A stretch of 64,000 bases of DNA, from assembly GCF_014652475.1 (NCBI RefSeq), contig NZ_BMYW01000008.1, forward strand, positions 1 to 64,000. Direction: 5' to 3'. The notes under the pieces are model-generated. The model saw nothing but the letters and a program-made list of their open reading frames with translations. It was not told the origin of the DNA and ran no database searches. Below, piece after piece: positions 10,750 to 19,110 of the stretch. Position numbers and translations under genes: made by a program. Positions within the stretch are counted from its first letter, which is position 1. Each line of letters starts with the position of its first letter. This DNA is from Vogesella alkaliphila (GTDB lineage: Bacteria; Pseudomonadota; Gammaproteobacteria; Burkholderiales; Chromobacteriaceae).

Positions 10750-12144
10750 ATGCTGAAACTACTGACCCTGCTGGGGCTGTCCACCCTGCTGTGGTGGTCG
10801 GCGCTGTGGCTGCTGATACCAGTGCCCTGGCAGCAGCTCAGCCCCACCGTCATGCTGCTGCTGCACCTGCTGCCGCCGATCCTGTTCACCGCGCTGGTGC
10901 AGCTCTGGCGATCGCGTCAGGCGCGGCGCGAGCAGGCTGCCGCCCAGGCACAGGCCGATGCCGAGGTCGCCGAGCAGCAGTCGCGCCGCGACGAGGCGCG
11001 CGCGCGTCACCAGGCCGAGCTGCGCAGCCGCCAGCAGGCGCTGCCCTGCCGCTGGCTGTGGGTACAGGCGCTGCCGCAGCGCGACGAGCCGGCCTGGCTG
11101 GCCGAGCTGCCGGCAGGCTGCGCCTGGGAGATGCTAATGGCAGACGAACTGGAAGCAGGCGAGACGCTGGATTGCCTGCAGGACGCGGCGCAAGCCGGGC
11201 TGCAGGCGCTGTACGAGGAACTGCCGGGCGCCGCCGCGCTGCCGCTGCTGCTGGAAGTGCTGCCGCAGCAGTCCGGCATCGAGCAGCTGGCCCGCATCCG
11301 CCAATGGCAGCAGCAGGCCTGGCAGAGCGATGCGCCGCAACCAACCAGCGACTGCCGCTTCCTGCCCGGTAGCGGCACGCTGGCCGACCGCGTGCAGCAG
11401 TTCCTGGCGCAGGACCCGGAGCTGCCGGGGGCGGTACTGCTGGCACTGGACGCGCCGCGCGCCGGCTGGGAGCCGGACGAAGACAGCGATGCCGCCACAC
11501 GCCAGCAATGGCGCGAGCAGGGCATGCCGGGGGCGGCGGTGGTGGTGCTGCTGTTCCTGCGCGATGGCCTGAGTGCGCCGGCCAGCGATGCGCAGGCCGC
11601 CACCGACCCCTACCAGCCGTACTGGGAGCGCGATCCGGCGGCTGCCAGCGCCGGCTGGGGCAGGGTGCCGGCCGGCGCGCAGCAAGGGTTGGCCGCATTG
11701 CCGGTGCTGGCCTGCCTGGCGCAGTCCGGCCAGGGCGAGCTGCGCCAGCAGGGCACGCTGCAGCTCACCCGCCAGCTGCAACCGCTGCTGGACAACGCAC
11801 TGGTGAATGCTGCGCTGCTGGATTTTCCGTTCAGTGCCGAGGACGCCGAGCCGCAGCGCAACCAGGCCGACAGCGTGGCCTGGCTGGTGCACAACGGCGG
11901 CGATGTCGATGTCGGCGGCACACGGCTGGCTGCCATCGGCAGCAACCTCACCCGCCACCAGATCGCCCTGCACCCGGTGGACGAGGGCAGCAACCTGGTG
12001 CGCGAATGGGGCGATGTCGGCGCCGCCGCGCCGGCGCTGCTCACCGCGCTGGCCGTCACCCACTGCGCGCGCCTGGCGGCCCCGGCGGTGCTGGCACAGT
12101 TTCAACCCGACCACGCCGCGCTGTCCCTGGCGCGGCCAGCCTGA
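10750..12144 (+). CDS. Unrecognised T6SS-cluster membrane protein
   Basis: I do not recognise this 464-residue protein. Two membrane helices are evident at about residues 5-25 and 35-53, followed by a charged, Ala/Gln/Arg-rich coiled-coil stretch (about 55-95) and a long soluble region with no known motif. A conserved-looking segment near the C-terminus reads VHNGGDVDVGGTRLAAIGSN in part. It lies 13 bases after clpV and 12 before the PAAR gene and has the same codon usage as the core T6SS genes, so it is probably a cluster component rather than cargo: perhaps an accessory inner-membrane factor or a specialised tip partner. Function is unknown. Confidence 0.75.
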   Translation: MLKLLTLLGLSTLLWWSALWLLIPVPWQQLSPTVMLLLHLLPPILFTALVQLWRSRQARREQAAAQAQADAEVAEQQSRRDEARARHQAELRSRQQALPCRWLWVQALPQRDEPAWLAELPAGCAWEMLMADELEAGETLDCLQDAAQAGLQALYEELPGAAALPLLLEVLPQQSGIEQLARIRQWQQQAWQSDAPQPTSDCRFLPGSGTLADRVQQFLAQDPELPGAVLLALDAPRAGWEPDEDSDAATRQQWREQGMPGAAVVVLLFLRDGLSAPASDAQAATDPYQPYWERDPAAASAGWGRVPAGAQQGLAALPVLACLAQSGQGELRQQGTLQLTRQLQPLLDNALVNAALLDFPFSAEDAEPQRNQADSVAWLVHNGGDVDVGGTRLAAIGSNLTRHQIALHPVDEGSNLVREWGDVGAAAPALLTALAVTHCARLAAPAVLAQFQPDHAALSLARPA

Positions 12145-12156
12145 CAGGAGCAGCAC

Positions 12157-12420
12157 ATGAAACGCGTGATTCGACTCGGTGACCCCACCAGCCACGGTGG
12201 CCAGGTGGTCAGCGCCGCATCCACCACCACACTGTTCGGCAAGCAGGTGGCCCTGCTGGGCGACAAGGTGACCTGCCCGCAGCAGGGCCACGTCAACTGC
12301 ACCATCGTCGAAGGCGACGGTAGCTGGCTGGTGGGCGGCAAACCGGTGGCGCTGGAAGGCCACAAGGTCAGCTGCGGCGCAGTGTTGATCTCCACCATGC
12401 CCGAGGTGGGCAAGGGCTAG
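12157..12420 (+). CDS. PAAR-domain T6SS tip protein
   Basis: A single-domain 87-residue PAAR protein. It begins RVIRLGDPTSHGG, continues with the GKQVALLGDKVTCPQ loop, and ends GHKVSCGAVLISTMPEV. PAAR proteins form the sharpened zinc-binding cone on VgrG. There is no extension, so it is a bare tip rather than an effector fusion. AGGAG lies 7 bases upstream of the ATG. It sits between the unrecognised membrane protein and tssA in the same operon. Confidence 0.92.
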   Translation: MKRVIRLGDPTSHGGQVVSAASTTTLFGKQVALLGDKVTCPQQGHVNCTIVEGDGSWLVGGKPVALEGHKVSCGAVLISTMPEVGKG

Positions 12421-12453
12421 CCCGCCACCGTAGTGAACAATCAGGTAAACGAC

Positions 12454-13539
12454 ATGACTCTGGAACAACTTCTGGCCCCGATCGCGGGGCCGCATGCGGC
12501 TGGCGAGGACATGAGCTATTCGGCGCTGTTCGACCAGATCCGCGAAGCGCGCCGCAGCGATGACCCGTCGCTGGCGCAGGGCGACTGGGAACAGACGCTG
12601 AAACTGGCCGAGTGGCCCAAGGTAGTGAAACTGTGCGAACAGGCACTGAGCGGGCACAGCAAGGATCTGCAGCTGCTGGTGTGGTATGCCGAGGCGCAGG
12701 TGAAGGTGGGCGGGCTCGCCGGCCTGCAGCTGGCGCTGGCGGCGCTGGGCGGCTGGCTGCAGCAGTACTGGGACAGCGGCTACCCGGAGTTGGACCCGCA
12801 CGACCTGGACGAGCGGCTTGGCAAGCTGGAATGGCTCAATCTGCAGCTGGGGCTGGCGATACGCGAGCTACCGCTGATTCGCCCGGAGTTCGGCGGCTAC
12901 AGCTGGCTGCAATGGCAGCAGTCGCGCGAGGTGGAGAACCTGGGGCTGAAGAACCCGGACGCGCGCGAGGCAGCCATTGCCGAAGGCAAGCTGGCCGGCG
13001 ACATCTTCGACAAGGCCGCACAGCAGTCGGGCGCCGCCTGGTTCCAGCAGTGCATGGAGCAACTGGTGGCAGTGCTGCAGGCCTACGAGGCGCTGGATGA
13101 GGCCATCGTGCTGCGCTTTGGCGAGCAGGCCCCCAGCCTGGCCGAGCTGCGCAACGCCATCTACGCCTGCCAGGACCTGGTGCTGCGCTATCGCCAGCAG
13201 CTGGGTGGCGGCCCGGCCGGCAATCCACCGCCCGCCGCTACCGTAACCGAGGAGAAGAAGCCCGTGAGTCCGTCCCCAGCCGCCATGACCCCGCCGCCGC
13301 TCACCGCGCCGGCCATCGCCTTTGACGGCAGCATCGCCAACCGCCAGCAGGCGGTGCAGATGCTCACCGAAGTGGCGCGCTACTTCCGCCACAACGAGCC
13401 GCACAGCCCGGTATCGCTGCTGGCGGAGCGCGCCGCACGCTGGGCGGAAATGAGCCTGGAAGAATGGCTGCAGCACGTGGTGAAGGATGACTCCACCCTG
13501 CACCAGCTGCAGGAGCTGCTGGACGTGCGTCAGGGCTGA
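12454..13539 (+). CDS. tssA: T6SS baseplate/cap protein TssA
   Basis: A TssA (ImpA-type) of about 361 residues. The ImpA_N region (about 5-125) contains [18 protein letters not shown] and the [20 protein letters not shown] segment; a Pro-rich linker (about 250-290) leads to a C-terminal domain with [19 protein letters not shown]. TssA primes sheath/tube polymerisation and can cap the distal end. I prefer ATG 12454 (MTLEQLL); an in-frame GTG at 12433 would add seven residues. It is the last gene of the T6SS run; a hairpin built from the dispersed motif follows at 13564-13596. Confidence 0.92.
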   Translation: MTLEQLLAPIAGPHAAGEDMSYSALFDQIREARRSDDPSLAQGDWEQTLKLAEWPKVVKLCEQALSGHSKDLQLLVWYAEAQVKVGGLAGLQLALAALGGWLQQYWDSGYPELDPHDLDERLGKLEWLNLQLGLAIRELPLIRPEFGGYSWLQWQQSREVENLGLKNPDAREAAIAEGKLAGDIFDKAAQQSGAAWFQQCMEQLVAVLQAYEALDEAIVLRFGEQAPSLAELRNAIYACQDLVLRYRQQLGGGPAGNPPPAATVTEEKKPVSPSPAAMTPPPLTAPAIAFDGSIANRQQAVQMLTEVARYFRHNEPHSPVSLLAERAARWAEMSLEEWLQHVVKDDSTLHQLQELLDVRQG

Positions 13540-13563
13540 GTGGCTGCAGTGGTCTGCCGGAAG

Positions 13564-13596
13564 CCTGCTGCGGCCAACGTGGTTGACCGCAGCAGG
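13564..13596 (+). terminator. Motif-containing hairpin after tssA
   Basis: Arms CCTGCTGCGGCCAAC (13564-13578) and GTTGACCGCAGCAGG (13582-13596) pair over 15 positions with one C/A mismatch around a GTG loop. The left arm is an exact dispersed-motif core; the right arm is an inverted copy with one change. There is no T-run, so termination is uncertain, but it is the only hairpin closing the T6SS operon. Confidence 0.6.
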
Positions 13597-13655
13597 GGAC
13601 ATGCGGATAATCCACCTTCTTTTCAAATGCTTAGCGCAGCCTGCCGCCAGTTTCG

Positions 13656-14642
13656 ATGACCGTAGCACCCTCCGCCTTACCCCCGCGCCGCCTGTCCGTG
13701 GCCCCCATGCTGGACTGGACCGATCGCCACTACCGCTATTTTGCGCGGCTGATTACCAAGAACACCTGGCTGTACACCGAGATGGTGACCACCGGGGCGC
13801 TGCTGCACGGTGATGTGCCGCGCCATCTGCGCTACCACGACGCCGAACACCCGATCGCGCTGCAGCTGGGCGGCTCCGAGCCGCAGGACCTGGCGCAGTG
13901 CGCCAGGTTGGCCGCAGAGTGGGGCTACGATGAGGTCAACCTCAACGTCGGCTGTCCGTCGGAGCGGGTGCAGAAGGGCGCGTTCGGCGCCTGCCTGATG
14001 GCCGAGCCGCAACTGGTGGCCGACTGCGTGAAGGCGATGCGCGACGCGGTCGACATCGACATCACCGTCAAGCACCGCATCGGCATCAACGACATCGACA
14101 GCTACGACGCGATGCGCGCCTTTGTCGATGTGGTCGCCGACGCCGGCTGTCACACCTTCATCGTGCACGCGCGCAACGCCATCCTGAAGGGCCTGAGCCC
14201 CAAGGAAAACCGCGAGATTCCGCCGCTGAAGTACGAGTACGTGTACCGCCTGAAGCAGGAGCGGCCGGATCTGGAGATCCTGATCAACGGCGGCATCAAG
14301 AGCAACGAGGAAATCGCCGCCCACCTGCAGCACGTCGACGGCGTGATGGTGGGGCGCGAGGCCTATCACAACCCCTACCTGATGGCGGAGTGGGACGCGC
14401 TGTTCTACGGCGCCGACAGCCGCCCGCTGTCGCGCGGCAAGGTGGTGGAGGCGCTGCTGCCCTATGTCGCGGCGCGACTGCAGGACGGCAGCAATGTGCG
14501 CCACATCGCGCGCCACGTGCTGGGGCTGTTCCAGGGGCAGAAGGGCGCGCGGCAGTGGCGGCGCATGCTGTCCGACAGCAAGGAGCTGCACGGCGCCGAC
14601 GAGGGCCTGTTCATCCGCGCGCTGCTGGCGACGCAAGGTTGA
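13656..14642 (+). CDS. dusA: tRNA-dihydrouridine(20/20a) synthase DusA
   Basis: A 328-residue flavoenzyme that reduces U20/U20a in the tRNA D-loop using FMN and NADPH. Seen in the sequence: APMLDWTDRHYRYFARL at the N-terminus, NLNVGCPSERVQKGAFGACL with the GCPS cysteine near residue 100, the SPKENREIPPLKY DusA signature and the FMN-binding INGGIKS and GVMVGREAYHNP segments. Length and motifs fit DusA rather than DusB or DusC. It is separate from the T6SS operon, with a 116-base gap containing a hairpin, and ends before a T-run terminator at 14698-14718. Confidence 0.96.
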   Translation: MTVAPSALPPRRLSVAPMLDWTDRHYRYFARLITKNTWLYTEMVTTGALLHGDVPRHLRYHDAEHPIALQLGGSEPQDLAQCARLAAEWGYDEVNLNVGCPSERVQKGAFGACLMAEPQLVADCVKAMRDAVDIDITVKHRIGINDIDSYDAMRAFVDVVADAGCHTFIVHARNAILKGLSPKENREIPPLKYEYVYRLKQERPDLEILINGGIKSNEEIAAHLQHVDGVMVGREAYHNPYLMAEWDALFYGADSRPLSRGKVVEALLPYVAARLQDGSNVRHIARHVLGLFQGQKGARQWRRMLSDSKELHGADEGLFIRALLATQG

Positions 14643-14697
14643 ACGGTCACGCCGTCCTGGCCCGTATTCCTTGTTAAGATACGCCGGACACCCCCAC

Positions 14698-14718
14698 GCC
14701 CGCTTCGCCGGGCTTTTT
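14698..14718 (+). terminator. Terminator after dusA
   Basis: GCCCG (14698-14702), loop, CGGGC (14709-14713), then five T. Short but standard intrinsic terminator. Confidence 0.7.
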
Positions 14719-14726
14719 GGTTTTCA

Positions 14727-14770
14727 GGCGCCTGGTGCCGGCGGCCGCAAGGTTGGCCGCGCCAGGCGCC
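14727..14770 (+). repeat. Long hairpin with a motif arm just before rdgB
   Basis: Outer arms GGCGCCTGG (14727-14735) and CCAGGCGCC (14762-14770) pair perfectly; inner arms GCGGCC (14741-14746) and GGCCGC (14755-14760) pair again. The right inner arm is part of a near-complete dispersed-motif copy (CAAGGTTGGCCGC, ending in G instead of A). The structure ends 13 bases before the rdgB ATG and 3 bases before its GGAG site, so in mRNA it could affect translation. Confidence 0.6.
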
Positions 14771-14783
14771 GTCGGAGCAAAGC

Positions 14784-15380
14784 ATGATCGACAAACTGGT
14801 ACTGGCCAGCAACAACGCCGGCAAGCTGAAAGAGTTCGCCGCCCTGCTGGCGCCGCTGGGCATCGAGGTGATTCCGCAGGGCCGCCTCAACGTGCCGGAG
14901 TGCGCGGAGCCGCACTACACCTTCCTCGAAAACGCGCTGGAAAAGGCGCGCCACGCCAGCCACATGACCGGGCTGCCGGCACTGGCCGACGACTCCGGCA
15001 TCTGCGTCGAAGCGCTGGGCGGCAAGCCCGGCGTGCTGTCGGCGCGTTTCGCCGGCGAGCCGAAATCGGACGAGCGCAACAACGCCAGGCTGGTGGAAAA
15101 GCTGCAGGGCAAGGCCAACCGCCGCGCCTACTACTACTGCGTGCTGGTGCTGGTGCGCCACGCCGACGATCCGCAGCCGCTGGTGGTCGATGGCGCCTGG
15201 TACGGCGAGGTGGTGGACACGCCATCCGGCAACGGCGGCTTCGGCTACGATCCACACTTCTGGCTGCCCAGCCACGGCTGTACCGTTGCCGACCTGCCGG
15301 CGGGGGTGAAGAACGGCATCAGCCACCGCGGCCAGGCGATGCAGGCGCTGCTGGCGAAACTGCAGGCGCAGCTGGCATGA
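14784..15380 (+). CDS. rdgB: XTP/dITP diphosphatase RdgB
   Basis: A 198-residue house-cleaning pyrophosphatase (HAM1 family) that hydrolyses XTP, dITP and ITP to monophosphates, keeping deaminated purines out of DNA. Seen: LASNNAGKLKEF at the N-terminus, LADDSGICVEAL (metal and base binding), NGGFGYDPHF and the C-terminal SHRGQA. Start ATG 14784 has GGAG 7 bases upstream. The stop overlaps the hemW start (ATGA), so the pair is co-transcribed, an arrangement common in betaproteobacteria. Confidence 0.97.
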   Translation: MIDKLVLASNNAGKLKEFAALLAPLGIEVIPQGRLNVPECAEPHYTFLENALEKARHASHMTGLPALADDSGICVEALGGKPGVLSARFAGEPKSDERNNARLVEKLQGKANRRAYYYCVLVLVRHADDPQPLVVDGAWYGEVVDTPSGNGGFGYDPHFWLPSHGCTVADLPAGVKNGISHRGQAMQALLAKLQAQLA

Positions 15381-16630
15381 GCGTCATCGACCTGTCGGCG
15401 CTGAAGGGCGGGCTGAAGGAATTGCCGCCACTGTCGCTGTACATCCACTTCCCGTGGTGCGTGAAGAAGTGCCCGTACTGCGACTTCAACTCGCACGAGT
15501 TCAAGCCGGTGCCCGGGGCGATTGCCATTGCCGATGCGGCCAACGTTGGCCGCAGCCGCGTTGGAGCCGGCTTCGACGAGATGGCCTACGTCGAGGCGTT
15601 GCTGCGCGACTTCGAGTACAGCCTGCCGGCGATCTGGGGGCGTCCGATCACCACCATCTTCATGGGCGGCGGCACGCCCAGCCTGTTCTCGCCGGAGGCG
15701 ATGGACGCGCTGCTGGCCGGCCTGCGCGCGCGCGCGCGCATCCACCCGGACGCCGAGATCACCATGGAGGCCAATCCCGGCACCTTCGAGAGCGAGCGCT
15801 TCAAGGGCTATCGCGCTGCCGGCATCAACCGGCTGTCGATCGGCATCCAGAGCTTCGATCCGCGCCAGCTGAAGGCGCTGGGCCGCATCCACGACGGTAT
15901 TGAAGCGCGCCGCGCGGTGGAGATCGCGCTGACGCACTTCGACAACGTGAACCTCGACCTGATGTACGCGCTGCCGAACCAGACGCTGGCCGAGGCGCTG
16001 GCCGACATCGACACCGCCATCGCCTTTGGCGTTACGCACATCTCCGCCTACCACCTCACCATCGAGCCGAACACGCTGTTCGCGGTGCAGCTGCCGGCCA
16101 ACCTGCCGGACGACGACATCTCCGCCGACATGCAGGAGGCGATCGAGGCGCGGCTGGAAGGCGCCGGTTACGTGCACTACGAGACCTCCGCCTTCGGCCA
16201 GCCCGGCCGCTTTGCCCGCCACAACGTCAACTACTGGCAGTTCGGCGACTACGTCGGCATCGGCGCCGGCGCGCACGGCAAGATCAGCTCGCACGAGGGC
16301 GTGGTGCGCGAGATGCGCTACAAGCAGCCGGCCGCCTATCTGCAGGCCATCGCCGACGGCAACCCGGTGCAGAGTCGCCACAAGGTTGGCCGCAAGGAGC
16401 TGCCGTTCGAGTTCATGATGAACACCCTGCGCCTGACCGGCGGCTTCGAGACCAGACTGTTCAGCGAACGCACCGGTTTGCCGGTATCCTGTATCCAATC
16501 CCAATTGCGGCAAGCGCAGGCGGAGGGGCTGATCGAACACGATCTCACCCATCTGCGGCCAACCTTGAAGGGCCAGCGCTTCCTCAACGACCTGTTAACC
16601 CTGTTCCTGCACGACGAAGGAGAAAATTGA
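15377..16630 (+). CDS. hemW: Radical SAM heme chaperone HemW with a motif-derived insertion
   Basis: A 417-residue HemW (formerly called HemN-like), a radical SAM protein thought to deliver heme to respiratory enzymes. The cluster motif CVKKCPYC lies near residue 30, with GGGTPS and MEANPGT segments following. E. coli HemW has about ten residues between NSH and the next conserved Tyr-Val; here there are about thirty, and the extra part holds a perfect 20-base palindromic motif pair (15535-15554, encoding AANVGR). Two further motif copies encode HKVGRK (16381-16394) and HLRPTLK (16554-16567) at positions that are otherwise conserved. The start overlaps rdgB; ridA begins at its stop codon. Confidence 0.95.
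   Translation: MSVIDLSALKGGLKELPPLSLYIHFPWCVKKCPYCDFNSHEFKPVPGAIAIADAANVGRSRVGAGFDEMAYVEALLRDFEYSLPAIWGRPITTIFMGGGTPSLFSPEAMDALLAGLRARARIHPDAEITMEANPGTFESERFKGYRAAGINRLSIGIQSFDPRQLKALGRIHDGIEARRAVEIALTHFDNVNLDLMYALPNQTLAEALADIDTAIAFGVTHISAYHLTIEPNTLFAVQLPANLPDDDISADMQEAIEARLEGAGYVHYETSAFGQPGRFARHNVNYWQFGDYVGIGAGAHGKISSHEGVVREMRYKQPAAYLQAIADGNPVQSRHKVGRKELPFEFMMNTLRLTGGFETRLFSERTGLPVSCIQSQLRQAQAEGLIEHDLTHLRPTLKGQRFLNDLLTLFLHDEGEN
15535..15554. repeat. Palindromic motif pair inside hemW
   Basis: TGCGGCCAACGTTGGCCGCA, a perfect 20-base palindrome made of two head-to-head motif cores, within an extra ~20-residue loop of HemW. Confidence 0.85.
16381..16394 (-). repeat. Dispersed motif, exact copy in hemW
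   Basis: CAAGGTTGGCCGCA on the + strand, that is, the 14-base motif on the minus strand; read in frame as KVGRK. Confidence 0.85.
16554..16567 (+). repeat. Dispersed motif, exact copy in hemW
   Basis: TGCGGCCAACCTTG, read as LRPTLK; third copy in the same gene. Confidence 0.85.
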
Positions 16631-17016
16631 TGGCCAAAGAAATCATCCATACCGACAAGGCCCCGGCAGCGATCGGCGCCTACTCGCAAGCGGTCAAGGC
16701 CGGCAACACCGTGTACCTGTCCGGCCAGATCCCGCTGGACCCGGTGACCATGACCGTGGTGGAAGGCGGCTTTGCCGCGGAAACCCACCAGATGTTCAAG
16801 AACCTGAAAGCGGTGTGCGAAGCCGCCGGCGGCTCGCTGGACCAGATCGTGAAGCTGAATGCCTTCCTGACCGACCTGTCCAACTTCGGCACCTTCAACG
16901 AGATCATGGGTCAGTACATGAGCCAGCCGTTCCCGGCGCGCGCCGCCATCGGCGTGGCCAGCCTGCCCAAGGGCGTGCAGGTGGAAGCCGACGCGATCAT
17001 GGTGCTGGGCGAGTAA
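16630..17016 (+). CDS. ridA: Enamine/imine deaminase RidA
   Basis: A 128-residue YjgF/YER057c/UK114 protein that hydrolyses reactive 2-aminoacrylate and related imines made by PLP enzymes. Seen: [20 protein letters not shown] and the signature [19 protein letters not shown], which includes the substrate-binding Arg. ATG 16630 overlaps the hemW stop and has AAGGAG 7 bases upstream; the preceding TTG codon is not needed. A strong terminator follows at 17041. It is the last gene of an rdgB-hemW-ridA operon. Confidence 0.96.
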   Translation: MAKEIIHTDKAPAAIGAYSQAVKAGNTVYLSGQIPLDPVTMTVVEGGFAAETHQMFKNLKAVCEAAGGSLDQIVKLNAFLTDLSNFGTFNEIMGQYMSQPFPARAAIGVASLPKGVQVEADAIMVLGE

Positions 17017-17040
17017 TTGCCGGTATCCGGAAGTTGAACA

Positions 17041-17065
17041 AAAGCGGCCTGCGGGCCGCTTTTTG
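17041..17065 (+). terminator. Strong terminator after ridA
   Basis: AAAAGCGGCC, loop TGCG, GGCCGC followed by a T-run. Ends the rdgB-hemW-ridA transcript. Confidence 0.9.
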
Positions 17066-17097
17066 CATGGCCGGGTGGCCAGACAAGGAGAAACGGC

Positions 17098-17466
17098 ATG
17101 AAGATCGGACAGGTGATGCAGCACAGCGGCGCCAGCGCCAAGGCGATCCGCCACTACGAGGCCATCGGCCTGCTGGGACCGATCGCCCGTCGCGGCGCCT
17201 ACCGTTGCTATACGGAACAGGATGTCGCCTTCGTGCAGCTGATCCGCCAGGCGCAGGCGGTGGGCTTGTCGCTGGCGCAATTGCGGGGCCTGCGCCGTGC
17301 CGATGGCAGCATCGACTGGCCGGCCGTGGCGCAGCGGGTACGGGCGCGCGATGCCGAGGTCGCCGCCGAGCAGGCGAGGCTGGCGGCACAGCGCGCCAGG
17401 CTGGCGACGGTGCTGGCCGAGATCGAGCACTGTCTGCAGTCCGACGTCGCGTGTCCTGCTGCCTGA
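17098..17466 (+). CDS. MerR-family transcriptional regulator
   Basis: A 122-residue regulator with the MerR winged helix at the N-terminus (MKIGQVMQHSGASAKAIRHY, then EAIGLLGP) and a coiled dimerisation helix from about residue 75. The short C-terminus carries only one Cys (VACPAA), not a clear metal-binding pair, so I would not call it a metal sensor. AAGGAG precedes the ATG. The next gene, a quinone-reductase-like flavoprotein, starts 60 bases downstream on the same strand and could be its target, suggesting a response to an electrophile or redox-active compound. The effector is unknown. Confidence 0.88.
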   Translation: MKIGQVMQHSGASAKAIRHYEAIGLLGPIARRGAYRCYTEQDVAFVQLIRQAQAVGLSLAQLRGLRRADGSIDWPAVAQRVRARDAEVAAEQARLAAQRARLATVLAEIEHCLQSDVACPAA

Positions 17467-17526
17467 GCGGCTTGACTCTGCCCTGCGGGGCAGGGTTTAT
17501 CGTGATGGCATGAAAGGGGAGTGACG

Positions 17527-18105
17527 ATGTCTGAACGATGGGTGGTGATACTGGGGCATCCCGATGCCGACAGTCTGTGCGGGGCGCTGGCGCGCCGTTA
17601 TGTGGAGAGTGCGCGCGCGGCCGGGCGCGAGGTCAGCCTGTTCTGCCTCGGCGAGCTGCAGTTCGATCCGGTGCTGCGCCACGGCTACCGCCAGCCGCAG
17701 CCGCTGGAGCCGGATCTGCAACGGCTGCAGCAGGCGATTGCCGACGCGCAGCAGCTGGTGCTGGTGTTGCCGCTGTGGTGGGGCGGCATGCCGGCGCTGC
17801 TGAAGGGCATGTTCGACCGCGTGTTCCTGTCCGGCTGGGCCTACCGCTACCGCCAGGATTCGGTGTGGTGGGACAAGCTGCTGCGCGGTCGCCGCGCCGA
17901 GGTGATCGTCACCATGGATACCCCCGGCTGGTACTACCGCTGGGTGTACGGCCAGCCGCTGTTCCGCCAGCTGAAACGCACCATTCTCGGCTTTTGCGGC
18001 TTTGCGCCGGTACGCATCACCGCGCTGGCACCGGTGCGCGGCAGCAGCGGCACGCAACAGGCGCGCTGGCTGGAGCAGGTGGCGCAACTGGCCGCCCGCG
18101 GCTGA
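17527..18105 (+). CDS. Flavodoxin-fold NAD(P)H oxidoreductase (quinone reductase type)
   Basis: A 192-residue member of the NAD(P)H dehydrogenase (quinone)/KefF group. Seen: ILGHPDADSLCGALARRY (FMN phosphate loop region), the LPLWWGGMPALLKGMFDRVF segment typical of this family and FLSGWAYRY. It probably reduces quinones or acts as a KefF-like partner; no Kef channel gene is nearby. ATG 17527 has GGGGAG 6 bases upstream; a GTG at 17521 is less likely. Probably expressed with the MerR regulator just upstream. Confidence 0.85.
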   Translation: MSERWVVILGHPDADSLCGALARRYVESARAAGREVSLFCLGELQFDPVLRHGYRQPQPLEPDLQRLQQAIADAQQLVLVLPLWWGGMPALLKGMFDRVFLSGWAYRYRQDSVWWDKLLRGRRAEVIVTMDTPGWYYRWVYGQPLFRQLKRTILGFCGFAPVRITALAPVRGSSGTQQARWLEQVAQLAARG

Positions 18106-18108
18106 GCA

Positions 18109-18122
18109 CAAGGTTGGCCGCA
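18109..18122 (-). repeat. Dispersed motif, exact intergenic copy
   Basis: CAAGGTTGGCCGCA four bases after the oxidoreductase stop. Confidence 0.85.
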
Positions 18123-18235
18123 AGCCTTGTCCGCCGTTGCGGCGCAGAATTCTCTTTTTGCCAAACCGGCCTGTTGCCGCCAGCGGCGTTGCGCTAGCGT
18201 GGGACCGTGATCAATGACGAAGGGGAGGGTGGCTC

Positions 18236-18871
18236 ATGGTTGCGTGGTCGACGTTATCGCTGTTTCTGCTGGCGGTGCTGGTATTGATGTTGTCGCCGGG
18301 GCCGAACATGGCCTTCGTGCTGTCGCACGGCATGGCACTGGGGCCGAGGGGCGGGCTGGCCGCGGCGCTGGGCATTGCCGCCGCCGACCTGGTGCTGACG
18401 CTGCTCACCGCCAGCGGTGTCACCGCGCTGCTGGCGGCGTGGGCGCCGATGTTCGACCTGCTGCGGCTGGGCGGTGCACTGTACCTGTTGTGGCTGGCGT
18501 GGCAGGCATGGCGTCAGCCCGGCATCGTCCGCCTCGGTGCGCACGAGCGGGCTCCGCTGGGACGGGTGTTCCGCATGGCGCTGCTGGGCAGCCTGCTCAA
18601 TCCGAAGGCGCTGCTGTTCTTCATGGTGTTCCTGCCGCAGTTTGTCGATGCCGGCCGCGGCGACATCGTGCTGCAGCTGACGCTGCTGGGCACGGTGCTG
18701 TCGCTGGTGGCGCTGCTGTTCAACAGCGTGCTGGGCAGCTGCAGCGGCCAGCTCGGGCGTTTGCTGCAGCGTCATCCGCGCGCGGCATCCTGGCAGCGCT
18801 GGGCACTGGCGACGGTGCTGCTGGGGCTGGCCCTGCGGCTGTTGCTGCTGGAGCGGCCGCTGCCGCGCTGA
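18236..18871 (+). CDS. LysE/RhtB-family amino acid exporter
   Basis: A 211-residue inner-membrane protein with about six hydrophobic helices. The LysE/RhtB signature is present: SPGPNMAFVLSHGMALGPRG near the N-terminus and LLGSLLNPKALLFFMVFLPQ in the middle. The family exports amino acids such as threonine, homoserine or lysine; substrate cannot be told from sequence. Start ATG 18236 has AGGGGAGGGTGG upstream. It stands alone, with a motif copy and a 12-bp stem terminator behind it. Confidence 0.9.
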   Translation: MVAWSTLSLFLLAVLVLMLSPGPNMAFVLSHGMALGPRGGLAAALGIAAADLVLTLLTASGVTALLAAWAPMFDLLRLGGALYLLWLAWQAWRQPGIVRLGAHERAPLGRVFRMALLGSLLNPKALLFFMVFLPQFVDAGRGDIVLQLTLLGTVLSLVALLFNSVLGSCSGQLGRLLQRHPRAASWQRWALATVLLGLALRLLLLERPLPR

Positions 18872-18878
18872 GGGCGGT

Positions 18879-18892
18879 CAAGGTTGGCCGCA
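18879..18892 (-). repeat. Dispersed motif, exact intergenic copy
   Basis: CAAGGTTGGCCGCA, seven bases after the LysE-type gene and directly before its terminator. Confidence 0.85.
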
Positions 18893-18894
18893 AT

Positions 18895-18922
18895 AAGAAA
18901 GGCACCGCACGGTGCCTTTCTT
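18895..18922 (+). terminator. Terminator after the LysE-type gene
   Basis: Perfect 12-bp stem AAGAAAGGCACC / GGTGCCTTTCTT with a GCAC loop. The A/T-rich stem base makes it usable in both directions. Confidence 0.8.
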
Positions 18923-19060
18923 GCCGACGGCCGCGGCGCTCCGGCGCGGTGGCGTGCCAAAGCGGTCGGGTTCGGCCGTTTGTGCCGGCCGGTGCTGAGC
19001 ATCGTCAAGTCCAGGAGGCCGTGGCATATCGATGCGGTCAGGCCCGCTTCCGGCCACAAA

Positions 19061-19086
19061 AAAGCCCGCTCATCCGAGCGGGCTTT
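19061..19086 (-). terminator. Terminator of sstT
   Basis: Stem AAAGCCCGCTC / GAGCGGGCTTT with an ATCC loop; on the minus strand it is followed by T residues. It closes the minus-strand sstT transcript. Confidence 0.85.
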
Positions 19087-19110
19087 GTCCTTGCTGCAAT
19101 CCTTAAACGC

